Below, piece after piece: positions 39,001 through 52,800 of a DNA stretch of 64,000 nt. This DNA comes from Branchipolynoe longqiensis (taxonomy: Eukaryota; Annelida; Polychaeta; Phyllodocida; Polynoidae), in the NCBI GenBank assembly GCA_030323885.1, contig CM059190.1, positions 83,382,709 to 83,446,708 of the forward strand, read 5' to 3'. Made by a program: the position numbers and the translations under genes. The notes beneath the pieces are model-generated. The model saw nothing but the letters and a program-made list of their open reading frames with translations. It made no database searches and was not told the origin of the DNA. How positions within the stretch are numbered: the first letter of the stretch is position 1; each line of letters starts with the position of its first letter.

Positions 39001-42000
39001 ATGAGGAAATAACTATTTCTGAAATGCGATGCTAAAAATACTCTTTTAATTGCCTTGAAATTTGTTTGAGATATTAGAATTAAAACTACGTTGTATCTGT
39101 TTCTAGTGTCGGATAGAGGGTTATTATGATGAGGTCGAACATATCATTTACCTCAATCTCCAGTCCATGTATGATGCTTGTACTATGGTGAAGTTGTGTT
39201 CCCATGCCGACCAAGTCATTTCATCTCAGGTAGGCTTTATTGAACGCTTGATGGTGTGATTAACTATGGATATTGAATCCGCTGCTAACTTGCCATTTGA
39301 ACATCTTTGTGAAAAATTAAATACCTTTATGTAGGTATCCCAAGTGAAATTTTGTATGAGTTCGGAGTTTGATATAAATGATTCAATCTGTTAGTATATG
39401 CAATTCGAAATACAATGATACTTCATTTGTCAAAATCGGTCAAGTATTAAGGCAAATACAGCCTTTTTAAATTTTACTAACCCTACTTGAAATCGGTCAC
39501 GCTGCAAAGTCTAAAAGATAGCCATTTTTGATGGTCTCCAAAATTTAAAGGGATCACCCAGCTTGCTCCACAAGGCAGAGGCTAAGAGTCCCTGGTCTGT
39601 ACACAGTGTATATACAGTTACAGGTGCATGGGGTGGTTAGTTTAAAAAATATAGACCTTCAAACTTGGTAAAAATAGCATTTTCCTTGAATTCACCATTT
39701 TGTGAAATTAGGCCCCAGAGCACTTTTTCGAGTGCGCTGGTGGTAAAAATTGCCACCCAAATTGATTCTTTTCTAATTATCCCGGGCCTATGGGGTAGTG
39801 CTAGTAACTCTATTTTTTTTCAAGGCCCCAAACCATGGGGAACAATTAAAATAAATAGGCTGAAAACACCCGAGAGCCAGTTTTGGCAGGTGATAAAATT
39901 TGGTGAAAAACTGGCTTTTGGGAAAAGTTTGAAAAATCACAGAACAAAAACTGTACAATGGAATTGGATGAAATTTTCAGGTGCTATTCATCTTTATCAG
40001 ATACTTCAATACATCCATAACAACTACATTACAAAACAGTTAAATATTTTATAAGTGAGGAGAAAGAATGCACATTTTACCAAAATCATGAAAAATGTTG
40101 AGTTTGAAAAAAATTATAGCTCCCAAAATTAAAACTAAGGAAATGAGCAGTGGAAATGAGGAAGACCAGTTCTCCTGCTTAAACTAATAATGTATCCAAA
40201 AACAAATTTAAAAAAAAAAAGTTTTTTAAAAAAAACAAAAAAAATCATTTTTAGTCATTAAATCGCCGTGCGCATGAGCGCCATAGGTTCGCATGAGCGC
40301 TGATAATTATGATTGGACAGGAAATTAAATTCTCTTTAATTCAATACCAACTTTTTAATGGTTTTTAAATTATATTTTCAGTAGAAAATAGCACTTAAAA
40401 TGGAAATTTTTGTAACTTCAAATTTCAATCATTTTTTTTGCATTTTCTCTAAAATTAAAACATATAGAGTTTTATATGAATGGAAAGCTCGGAATCTCAC
40501 CTATCTAGGGGTATTAGTACCTTTTTCCTGGGTACTTTGATCAACAAATGGCGTTGTTGCACAAATTGGATGTACACTAGCTAATTCTACTAGGGATACC
40601 ATGACACATCTCCACCTGGGAAATTACATGGTTTGAGAGTGAAAAATGGGAGTTGGTGGTAGTTTATATTTAGCTATATCAGGCTTATTTATTTGAATAA
40701 TAAAATGAATCCAAGACCAGGTTAAAGGTAAGAGAACAAAGGTTGTTTCTGCTGTAATACATTTGTAAAAGTCCTTTGTGGTTTGTTTTGGCAAGGTGTT
40801 GAAGTGGAGCATTTTTTGATAGAATTTGGCATATTCAACAAGTAATCAGCCTGGGTTTGGGGTACCTACTTTATGTCAACCAAACCCTGTAATGACTGAT
40901 GTAAGAAAAAACATTTTTAGTGTAATGATGAAAATTCTGTGTTGAGCACACGTGAGCAGCACACTTGTGTTACTTTGATTCAGCGGTGCTTTTTACTGCA
41001 CTGAATAACATTAGGGAATAACAGGAGACTGTCAGGAGGGGGGAAAAGGAAGAGTGACAGAAATTTGGTGTTTTTTTTGGGGGGGGGCCTCTTTGTCAAA
41101 TTACAAATGCTACATGTAAATAAATAGTATTTGTTGTAAATATTGTTTATTCATTGAATAAAGTCTTTTGTCAGCACCGTGGCTCTGGTCTTCCAGCCAT
41201 GTGACAATACAGTTATTTACAATATATGTATATGTAGTCTGATATTGTCATCAGCAGCAGCTGAATTAACAATATTAATCATTCCAAGGCTTACATATGG
41301 TATAGTTTGACAATTCACATATAAAATAGTATTGTATGCATACATACTTAGATACATACATGTGTATTGATTAGACCTTTACATTATGGAGTGGTTAGGC
41401 GCATAGTTTCCCTTCACAGGTTTGTATGCCTACTGTGGTGTGAATTGCATAATTATCATGTAATTGAAGATAGCATTTTGAGACGGAGTGTTAGTAGAAT
41501 GGTTTGTTTATTCTGTTAGATAGAGTGTGATTAGCTTGTTGGGTTATGCTTAAAAGGTTAATACCTTGCATGTGTTTTTGACTACATGAAGTAGTTTGAG
41601 TAAGTAGGTTGTCAGTAATGATGGGATAAACTGTGCTTGGAGGATTGTACATTTCAGTCATTTAGTAGTCTAGTACAGTCTTTATCAGTGTCTGTTTATA
41701 GCAATACTACCAGACTGATATACATTTTCTGAATTTGCTGGCCAAATAATTTGTACGGTGGATAACTTGGTTTGTTGGCAGCAGGTGAGGGAGAGCGCAG
41801 GGTGGGTGGCCATAGGTGCTTATAATAGATAGATAATTAAATATGGCAACCTCATCAATAGGCCTATAGAAGGGCTTGATTGGCTTGGTGAATTCTTACC
41901 AGGTTCTTGAATTCTAGTTGTGTTTGTGCATGTCTAATTCTGATTGGGAGTTCATTCCATAATTTGCTGTCTTTGTAGATAGTGGCTCTTGTGAGTCTAT

Positions 42001-45000
42001 TTGTGAGTGGTTTAGGAACTTTGAGGAGTGTAGCATCCCCCTGCCTGGTAACTCTGGTGCTACGGTCTATGTAGTTTTCATCCTTGGCTCTGATAAACAT
42101 AAGAGATAGCAGATGTGCATCTCTCCTTTAGCTCAGGTATGTGATATTAGATTAATGTGCATCTCATTCACTGAGAGAACTTTGCCCCTAAATACCGGTT
42201 TTGGGTTCTCTGTAATTTATTTTCTTGTTGTTTTGTTAAAAGGCCATAGATTAGATCATTATAATCTATTATTTGCAGTATAGTTGCCATATACAGTCTT
42301 ATTTTTCCAAAGGTTGCCATTCTCATACCTAGAATTTGGTTCAGCCTCGATAGTTGCTGGTTCGCGTTCAGTGTAGAGTCAAGTGTGGTTCCTATGTATT
42401 TGTACGAGTTCACTTCTCTTAGCACTGCATTGCCTATACATAGCTTTAGATTTTGTGCTTGAGATTTTCTAGATTTTGTTCCAAATATCACATATTCTCA
42501 TTTTTGTGTGTTTAAGGTGAGTTTGTTATCAGCACATCAAATAGTGACCTTTTTTAACACCTTATTTACCATAGTAGCTGCCAGAATAATGTTTTTATTG
42601 TGCACTGTGAGGACAGCATCATCCGCAAAAAGTGTGAAATTAGCACTGGCAGACAACAATGGTAGGTCATGAATAAATATCAGAAAGAGGAGTTAACAAA
42701 GCCCCAGGTCCACCTCGGATTTAGAAGTACTGTCAGACCTACATGTTTGGGGAATTTAATGAAGCATTGCACTACATGAGTGCGTCCTTAGATCTGATTA
42801 TAAAACTTTATTTATTCTCTTGCAGGGAACCACCTCGTTTTGGCAGAATGCCGAACACATGCACGCTCGGGCTCTTCTCTTTCTCTTCGCTGTTTCACAT
42901 GTACTGGTGGTGAGTGACACGGCTTAGCTAATCGTATGAATAAATATTCAGACAATTAGCGATTCTCTGTAGCTAGTGTGATGTAAATGACTGGAATACC
43001 AGTGCGTCAGAGCTGAAAAAATATATCTATGTTTTGATGAATAAACTGTTTAAATAAAACAATAACAAAAATACATGTCACTCAAAATAGCGTAGACACC
43101 CTTCCAGTTAGAACATTAAAAAGAAAAAGGAATGAGAAGTCGGATTTGTCTAAAATGTGAATACATAGTCTGAATCCTTACTCTTGCTGACCTAGTTTGC
43201 GATTTCTCTGCAGCTTGTTCATCCTGGGAGCTCTTTCGACGTAACCTACGTCCGGTTCTTCAGAATTCTAGACATAATCAGGTTTGTACAAAACTCGAAA
43301 TTATACTAAAGCCGGGTACACACCTCCCGTATACGATTCACGCGCTAAAACTGACTGCCCGACGGGACCCGTCACAACCCGACCCGTGCCGTTTCCCGAC
43401 TAAAACTGCCCGATTCATTTTTTGAATCTTATAAAAGCCCCGTACACACCTCCCGTATAAAACCTAAAACTGAGTTTTAAGTCGCAATCGCAAGGCTCTG
43501 GTGTGATAGGGGGTCACACACCTAAAGACTGAAACCGACTAAAACTCAAACTTAGTCGCAAAACGGGCAGGTTTAGGTTTTATACGGGAGGTGTGTACCG
43601 GGCATTACTAACTTCACTTCACTTTCCACCGACTCGACATTTAGAAGGAAGAGGGCGGGGAGGAGCTTCTAGTGACAATTTACTTCACACACACCCCCCC
43701 CCCCCCCCGCCTAGTGTTTATTGTTGTTGTGTCCAGAAGTTTCTCAGTTCTTTTATATACACAATCACAAGCGCAGTGTAAGAAAGCTATTAAGTGAAGT
43801 CGCTATGAGTGCACACTGTCGCAAGTCGGTACCGGTCCTGATGTGACCTTAGATGTTGCCAGCATGTGAAACTCCAACAACCAAGTATCTGGCCTTAGAT
43901 GTTGCTAGGACATCAAGAACAAACAACTGAATAACTGTAGTTTTGTTGGTCCATGTGTGTGCAGGCAGAAGTTGCTTCCCACCCTGTCGGAGCTGCTGCA
44001 CGGCCTGCCGGTGTCACGTGACTGGGTCATGTCTGGGAGGCCATGCTCCCCCCGCGTCCTCTTCGTCTTTGACACCTGTACCATTGACCCCGAACCGGAC
44101 AGTGTCGTACTCAGCAGGACTCGTAGTCAGGTCAGTTCAGTTATATCACCAATTGTAAAGTATGTATTTAAGTTTAGTTTTTAAGAAACCTCCCAATACA
44201 GTTATTATCAAAAGAGGATTTAAAATAATGTGAATAAATAATTATTCCCTCTGAGGTGAGGTCAGAAGACATTGGATGAAATATTATCCAAATTAAAACT
44301 AAGGTTTGTATATATGCATTCTAGATGCTTGTGGAATTTATAGCCCATATTAGAGCGATAAAGGATTTACTCAATTATATTATCTTTTAAAACCTCATTC
44401 TGATGAGTATTGCAATGTATGTAAAGCCAACCGTAGCAAAGTGTTTCAGACGTAACTAGTTCTAATGATATATCAGGTGGAAGAATCATGCAGGGTAGGA
44501 CTATAAGGACTGCCCGGTTGCCCGGCGCACCTAATTTACTCGGTCAGGCCGGTGAAGTTCTCAGTGACCTGCCAGAATGGGCATGTCGTTATTTTTATGA
44601 TCTGCAGTAGCAGATTTCAGTTCAAATTGGCTGGCATGGGCTTGGGCAAGTAGTTTTGCCACTCGGGCAAGTAGAAAATCCAGTTGCTTGTTGGGCAAGT
44701 GGGAAAAAAAGTTACTGTCTTACACTGGAATGTCATGGCGGCAAAGCAACTCTATTATAGCATGTATCTAGTGGCGGAGAGCGTCCTTGGATACGTCCTT
44801 TAGTCACGGTACGAATGCATTCAACCAACGGTCTGACCCATATAACCGGTATACCTACACATCACAACATTGCACTAGAATTTAAAGTTTTAACCTAATA
44901 TCCTATTTCCCCACCTTCCATTACATTGCTTCTCTAAATTATTTCTCATAATTTATTGTATTGTCGTGGGGGTGATGAAAATGGGAATTATTGCCCCTAG

Positions 45001-48000
45001 AGCGGGACTCGAACCCACATCTCTTTGCATCTGGGCCAGTATGCTAACCATTACACCACCTAGGCTTCCTGATATCAACACACAACCCACGCCTACCTGT
45101 CTATGCGGCTCCTTGCCTGAGAGGTCAGTGCAGACCACTACACTCGTCCCCCTGGAATTGTAAGTCTTTTAATGCTTACATTTACATACACACAGGCAAT
45201 GCAACGCACTTACATACACAGGGTACGTTCAACAACTATACAGCGCGTACCTTGTACAGGATCATGGTCACGGCAACCGGTGTCGTGGGGGTGATGAAAA
45301 TGGGAAATATTGCGCCTAGAGCGGGACTCGAACCCACATCTCTTTGCATTCCGGGCCAGTGTGCTAACCATTACACCACCCAGGCTCCCTGATATCAACA
45401 CACTACCCATGCCTACCTGTCTATGCGGCTCCTTGCCTGAGAGGTCAGTGCAGACCACTACAATATCATATTTGGATGTAAAAGATATCCAAAGTTCATG
45501 TGTACATAATACCATGTCTGACTATCTCTCTTGGGGCCTTAGATATAGTCTCATTCTAGTGAGTGAAATTAGCATGTCTACATAATTCAGTAACGCAGAA
45601 CACACAAGTTGTATAATATTGGTGTTTATTGAGTAGTAGTGAGTGGGCTGAGGTTAAGCCTCTCAGTGTAATGAGTTCAGAATGTCAAGTGTTTGTGGGG
45701 TCCCCGACACTCAACCATATGAGAATTTCTGTTGGGTGGGAGGAATGGACGAATAAAGGTGGGACAGCTTCCAGTAGCCACACGGAAGGCTCGGGCACTA
45801 TGAAGGAAATGAGCTGCTCAGGGCTGCTCCCAAAGGTCAACTTTTGTTCGGGTCGGAGCCACCAGGCAACGTATTGTAAAGTCCACGTCTGGCATCTGGG
45901 TTTGTGTAGGCAGGCTAAAATGAAATCATTACAGGCAAGAAGAGAAAGGAAGAGTATAAGGAATGAAAGTAGAGAGAGAGAGACAATGCCCTTTATAGTG
46001 GTACATGGATCTGGTATGGCATACCACCTGACCGTGTTCTCCAATGAGAACCAAGCATTTACAGTTCCACCAATGAACATCAAGCATTCCTGTGTCACCA
46101 TGGCTGCAGTGATCTGCCCACCACCACCATGCGGTGTGGCTGGCTGGCCACCACCTGCCTCAGCTGAGTGTGTGGTGATCCGTGATTAACAGAGTGGGGA
46201 GGGGGTAGTGGGTAGAGCTCCTAGTGCCCCTTACACACTATGTCTAGTGCCTCTTTCACACTATCTGACTAATACACAATGACTATTGCCCATGAGTAAA
46301 GTATCACCAGCAACTACATAAATACATTCATGCAACTGGCACTATATACCATTATAGACCATTTGCATTCCCCCACCAATGCGTTTTATCGGAATATTTT
46401 ACAGTATGGAAGCAGGTGGTGATGGAGAGAGTTCAATTAATATCATGGGGAAATAGAAGGCAGCGCCACTTTCAGCATCGTTTGTAACTACAGTTGGTAG
46501 GGCGGGGAAGCAGGTCCTATGCTCTGAATAACCTGTGTTGAAAAACTTTATTTTTATTGTGTTATTCCCAGAAGATCCCTCCCATTAAAAGACTTCAGCA
46601 TGCCATTGAGGATCAGGTGTATCGAATACTGCGGAAAGCACGGATCATCACCAACATCAGGTAAGTCAATATGTGTAATTGTCCTCCTCCCTTTGTGAAG
46701 AATGACTAATTATTTACATTACAAAGGGGTGAGAAATTGGCACAAATGTGTGTGTGTGTGGGGGTGGGGGGTCTCTTTATTCATCAGTAATAATTTGGTA
46801 AAAAGTGTCAAATAGGGTATCCCCACAGAGACAAACATGGCACAACGATTTGAATCAAGTTGGACTGGTGCTGCCCAGTGGTGAAAACAAGTGTTAACAC
46901 ACTTTTCTGTTATGAGCAGGGTAAAATAAATTCATCACCAACAAAAAAAGAAGAAAAGAAAAAAAAGCCATGACAAGAGATTAGACCCCATCATGTATAA
47001 TATTCATTGTAAGGGGTGGGGATTTGTACCGGGCACGGTGTCCAAATCTGTAGAGCGCGGGCCTCGCATGTGGGAAGTCGGGAGTTCGCTTCCTGGTCAA
47101 GTCAAACCAATTACTTATAAAATTTATACTTGTTGCTTCCTAGCCTGGCACTCGGCATTACTAGGATAGGGCAAGGACTGGTTTAGCTCAGTGTCAGGAT
47201 AATGTCACTGAGTGGGATATCGGGTCATGGTGCCAGCAGCCTGATTTCCCAGTGAGGCAGCACTATAAAGTCGACATGAGTGCACACTGTCACAAGTTGA
47301 TGCCCGTCCTGATATGACCTTAGATTTTGCCATGATGTACAACTCCAACGAGTCCAGGTGGCGTTAAACTTAAAACTGCAAAGTCTGATGAAAGAAACAT
47401 TTGTTGTTGCACAGAAGGGAATAATACTATATCAATATCATAGAGTGCTATTTTGGTTTGGATGTCAACATTCATTTATTATGTTTTCACTTCAAATGTC
47501 GCGAAAGTTTAGTGGTACTCCATTTGGTCTAATCTGGTACCTAATATATAGAGGCTGGTTAGTTGCTTGTGTGGCAGAGGTGGACAATTGAGTGTAAATG
47601 GGGGGATGGGGGTGACAAGAGGAAGGAGGCGGGGTGAAATGGCGGGGCACATGATCAATTTTGTGCTATTTATGTTATTGTTGTTTAATCGACAGAAGGA
47701 CTGTTCAGTAGAATAATTAAACATGCATAGTCCGATGAAAATATCAAATTTTCAAAACCAAAACAATTATTTAGATTTTATTCTACATATTTAATTTAGA
47801 TACTGGTATATTTATTAAACAGTTGCCACCCCATAGAAGAGAATACTGAGGCAATTTAACTGAACCTGTCACTGCAGAAGCATGTGGTGTCAGACTTTTG
47901 CTAGCCAAAATAAATATTACATGTTTCTACTTCGGATATCTCAAAATTAGCCATTTCAAATCAAAGTTACTTCATACTAAAGTAAGGTAGATTATAGCGA

Positions 48001-49782
48001 TTAACCTAATGTATTTATCTCAGAAAATGACAGTCACACATAACCATCAGACTGTGGAACTTTAATATTTGTTAATTTGATTTCTTCAGCAATAATTCGC
48101 TGTTCGCCGTGCCAGCCAACCAGGAGTTTGTCTATGTGAACCCGTACCCGAGCGGCACCTCGGACCTCGTGGGATTCTACATGGATCAGCTGCGATCTAA
48201 CTGTATAGCAGCGCAGGACTCTGGTACGCAGTCGGTCCAAGGATGGGCCCTGTTAGGCTGTGTATCCATAGACTGTTCCTTTGTGGCGTGTTGTGACCTT
48301 GTGACGTGCTACCCAGACAATGAACATGTTCATTCTCTATGTTCCCAGTTAGTGCATCACATGTGCCATGCACAAGGCCAAACGGTCCCTGGGTCCAACC
48401 TATGGGAACGGCCCAATTCGTTTGCATAATAATTGAATAGTTCAACATATTTAATGCGTGTAATGTAACTGCTGAATACTTAATCTTGCTTTCTGGAGTA
48501 ATTTCTTTGAAAACCATGTACCCTTCCACCTTTCCCTCCGTCCATTAGGCCATGTATGGATAGACTGTTCCGTTGTGGCGTGTTCCGTGTTCACTTGTTA
48601 TGCTAAAGGCGTTAACCAGATAGACATAGGAATTGAGCAAAGACCTTCATAACATAGGAAGTGAAGTACAAAATCAGCCTTGTATTATCCTGTAGTCATG
48701 TGGCCGAATCGGTAGAGCGCAGGCCTCGCGTGCAGGAAATCGGATGGTCGGTTCCCGGTCGAATCAAACCAACGACTTATGAAATTGATACTTGTAACTT
48801 CCAAGCCTGGCACTTGGCATTACTAGGATATGGCAAATACTAGTTAGCTCAATATCAGGATAATATGATTGAGTGGGAAATCGGTTCATGGTGCTGGCGG
48901 TATGATCTCCCAGTGGGGCAGCTCTATAAAGTCACCATGAGTGCGCACTGTCATAAGTCGGTACCTGTCCTGATATGACCTTAGATATTACCAGGACGTA
49001 TAACTACAACAACCAACGTGTATCTTCGCAAATTTACTTTTTATATTTTTATATCTATCCGCTCCTTCTTCCACCACATTCCGTCTCACGCAGAGAGGCC
49101 GCTCAGTAGGGGCTACCAAACGAACCGCAGAACCAACAGTAACCATAGTAACGGGGCACGTGGTGACGGGCAGACGACGCTGCACTCGGTGCAGTCCTAC
49201 CAGGCGCAGGCCAACACCTTCAAGGAGTTCCTATGGCAACACGTCGAGCTGGCACGCACTAAGGGTTTCGATGACAACGTGGGACGCAACCCACAGCCCG
49301 CCGTGTTTGAGGTGACTACGCCAATCCTGTTTTGTGTTTTAAATTTAAAAAACACAACAAAAAATCTTTAAAAAGCACTTCAGTGTAAACCTCCGCCCAC
49401 TCCGCCAAGAAAAAGGATGTTGCACGCCTTATAGAAACCCAGTTCCATTGGTAACTTCACTTGCACTTGTCCGTAAGTGATGATTGTAAATGTATGAGAG
49501 GATCAGAATCAAAGTGTCGCTTCTTTAAATCAGTATAATGGGAGACAACTTTGCATTACGTAATAGTCACATATAATATATTATGATATGTATATTATAT
49601 ATGTCGAGTTATGTGTATGTATGTATGTATGTATATTTATACACATATATACTCAAATGTTAGCCATTTAAGGCCAGGAAAATAGATAATAAAAGTTAAT
49701 TTAATATATTTATCTCAGAGAAATGACAGAAATTCTAAACCATCCGACTATATATATCTATATATATATATATCTATATATA

Positions 49783-49845
<63 letters not shown>

Positions 49846-52800
49846 ACACAGGGTTTGGGGTTCGATCCTCGACTTGATGTTGACTATATATTCCTCACTC
49901 CGCAGCTACCAACTGTGCATGACTGGCTGGAGGTGTGCTCCTCCGTGTATGACTTCTTCCTCGTTGACCACATGGACACGAAAACGAGGCCCTACTTCAA
50001 TACCCTCAAAAGCCTGCTCGAGGTCGACATCAGGTTCTCTGAAGGGTATGTACTGTATTTAGTAAGTCATTGTTGGCTTACTGAAGGGTATGTAAGTATT
50101 TAGTAAGTGGCGGGTGGCTTACTGACGGATGTAATATATTTAGTAAGTGGATTATGGCTTACTGAACAGTATGCATTGTATTTAGTAAGTGGTTGATAGC
50201 TTACAGAAGGGTATACATTGTATTTAGTATGTAGTTGATGGCTCACCGGAGTGTATGCATTGTATTTAGTAAGTAGTTGTTGGCTTACCGAAGGGTATGT
50301 ATGTATTTAATCAGTAGTTGGCTTATTGGTGGGAATATACTATATTTAGGAAGTAGTTCTTGGCTTACTGGGGGGTATGTACTGTATTTAGTAAGTAGCT
50401 ATAACAATCACTCTAATATATTTATCTTTAAACAATTTCCCAGTGGGCAGCATTATAAAGTCACCGTGAGTGTGCACTGCCACAAGTCGGTGCCCGTCCT
50501 GATATGACTTTAGATGTTTCCAGGATGTAAAACTCCAACAACCAACCATCCAACCCTTTGTGTCAGCTGTGCATAATTTGGAGAGAAAAGCGATCCCCTA
50601 TTTAGGCTGGTGTTGCTTTTAGGCGCTGCGCTAAGGTGCTGCCTATAGCCGAAGGCGCCTACCAAGAAGGACTTCCACAACACTACACCAAGTCCTACCA
50701 CCTCACCAAGGTAGGTACAGCAGCCTGCTTCCAAGGGTGGTGTTTAGCAGCGAGTACAGGCATCAGCAAGTATCCCCGTGTTACCTTGTAATCCCAAACC
50801 AGGCTAGGTAATGGTATAGATTTAAAAGTAATTAAATTATTTTGACTTGACCGCCACATAGGAAGCAAGCATTCATGGGTGAATAAGTAGTATAAATGAA
50901 TATTCTCCTTTACAAAATAGTATATTATTTCTTGAACAACAATAGTTTCTTTGTTCTCTACATACTTTATGAAAAGCCTTGAATTTAACCTATTTGGGGT
51001 CATCATCATCATCATGCTGTCAGTCGCGATGTGACAAAGACTGCTTTCATTACTTGACTGCCGCTCTCCATTTAGCTCTCTGCTGTGAGAGTTGCGTCCA
51101 TGAGTCGGTCTTAATGTCTCTCAGCACTGTCACAAGTGGGTACCCATCCTGATATGACCTTAGATGTTGCCAGGATGTAAAACTCCAAAAACCAACCAAC
51201 CAACCTGATATGACCTTAGATGTTGCCAGCCAACCAACCCAAATAGGAAATTTGGGACAGGCAGGTGTGCATTAATTGTCCTGTGCTGTGGCCCTTTTGC
51301 AGCTGCTTGCTGCGAAGCGCGTGTTCCAGCAGCACGCCCGGGGCCAGGCTGCCGAGAAGTACCTGGGTCAGCTGGAGGATGGCTGTGAGAAGCTGTGGCG
51401 CGCCGGGCGTAGACTGTGTGAGGAAGTCAGCCTTACCGCCAACCACTGCGTCAACCCGGTACGCTCATATCCTTTTTTTAAACTAATTTACTAAAAAATA
51501 CAATTTATTCACTGAATATGCCTTTTGCAAGGATATTTTTCCGTTTTTAAACGGATTTCCGTTTTTTTCACAGCCTGGGGGCATGTTTGATATAGAACAG
51601 AAATTTGCCGTCGGGATGATAATCTCGGCTTGATTTCCGCTTTTGTTGTTGTTGCCTGAAACCACTATTATTCCTGCGTTTTGTCAGCCCGGCAAAATAC
51701 TACCATTTATCATATAAAACAGTTGGTGGGGTCTCAGATGACCTTATAACGACATGAAAGTTTGGTTAACTGTACTCGATGTGGCCTGGGGTCGACAATT
51801 TTGTTTGGATTAACCGATAATTTGGATTAACCGACTTTGGTTTGGCAAACTTTTTTATGTGATAAATGGTAGTGTTTTGCTGGGCCGCCGAAAAAAGTTT
51901 GGATTAACCGAGCATGGTTTAACGGGGTTATACTGTATGATCTCGTGTTGTTTTTGGTTACATTCATTTATTAAGCAGAGAAAATTTAAACTGCGGACTG
52001 CTGGTCTTCCTCATTCCACTGCTCCTTCCCCTATCCTAATGCCGAGCGCCAAGCTACGTACTGACATGAATCAATTTGTAAGTCAACTGTTTGACTCGGC
52101 CGCAGTTTGAACCCACGAGCTGCACACATGGGAATCGAGCGCTGAACTAACTCATTCGGCCATCCCCTCTGGTTACGGGAAGCAAACAGCTATATTTTAT
52201 TTTGCCTAATTCTAATTACCAGCACATAAATGGAGGTATTATTGTCTCGTTTAGCTACATGTCATCTCTGACGGCTTCGAGACTGAGGAGACGCGCCACC
52301 TTCCCATGATGCCTCACGCCAGTCAAGTCAAGACGAAGGTGGCCTGCAACTGTGGCCGGAAGCAGGCTGACAAGGACGACCCCTTCAACCATAAGGTAAG
52401 CCGGTGCTGCCACTTTATACTTATTTGTTTTAAGTATTGAACTTTTTCAAGGAAAAACTACTTTAAAAACTTTTTCATACTTTTTTCAGGTGTAAATACT
52501 TTTTATTCTCATTTCAGCAAATGATTTCCAATCTGATAATTGAAAATGGTTCAGACTTAATATGAGTAATTTGATGAGATTGAGAGATGTGCATTGCGAG
52601 TCTCTTTGCAGGAGTGTGGTGCCAACTCATACTTCTGCCATTATGGGGCTAGTGTCCTAACCATTAGTCTATCTAGTTTCCCTGGTGCAATCAATTTTCC
52701 GTCCTTCCTGTGTATGTAGTATTTCAGCTCTGGAGGTGAGTGCACCTCACTACACTTGCTAGTCACTGCAATGTGGGCGATATCAGGCAATATACTACAT

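Noticed and set aside
49723..50103. A 126-codon ORF with an Ile/Tyr repeat
   Set aside because: Its first third is the TA microsatellite; the rest is SMG8 exon 11 and the donor array.
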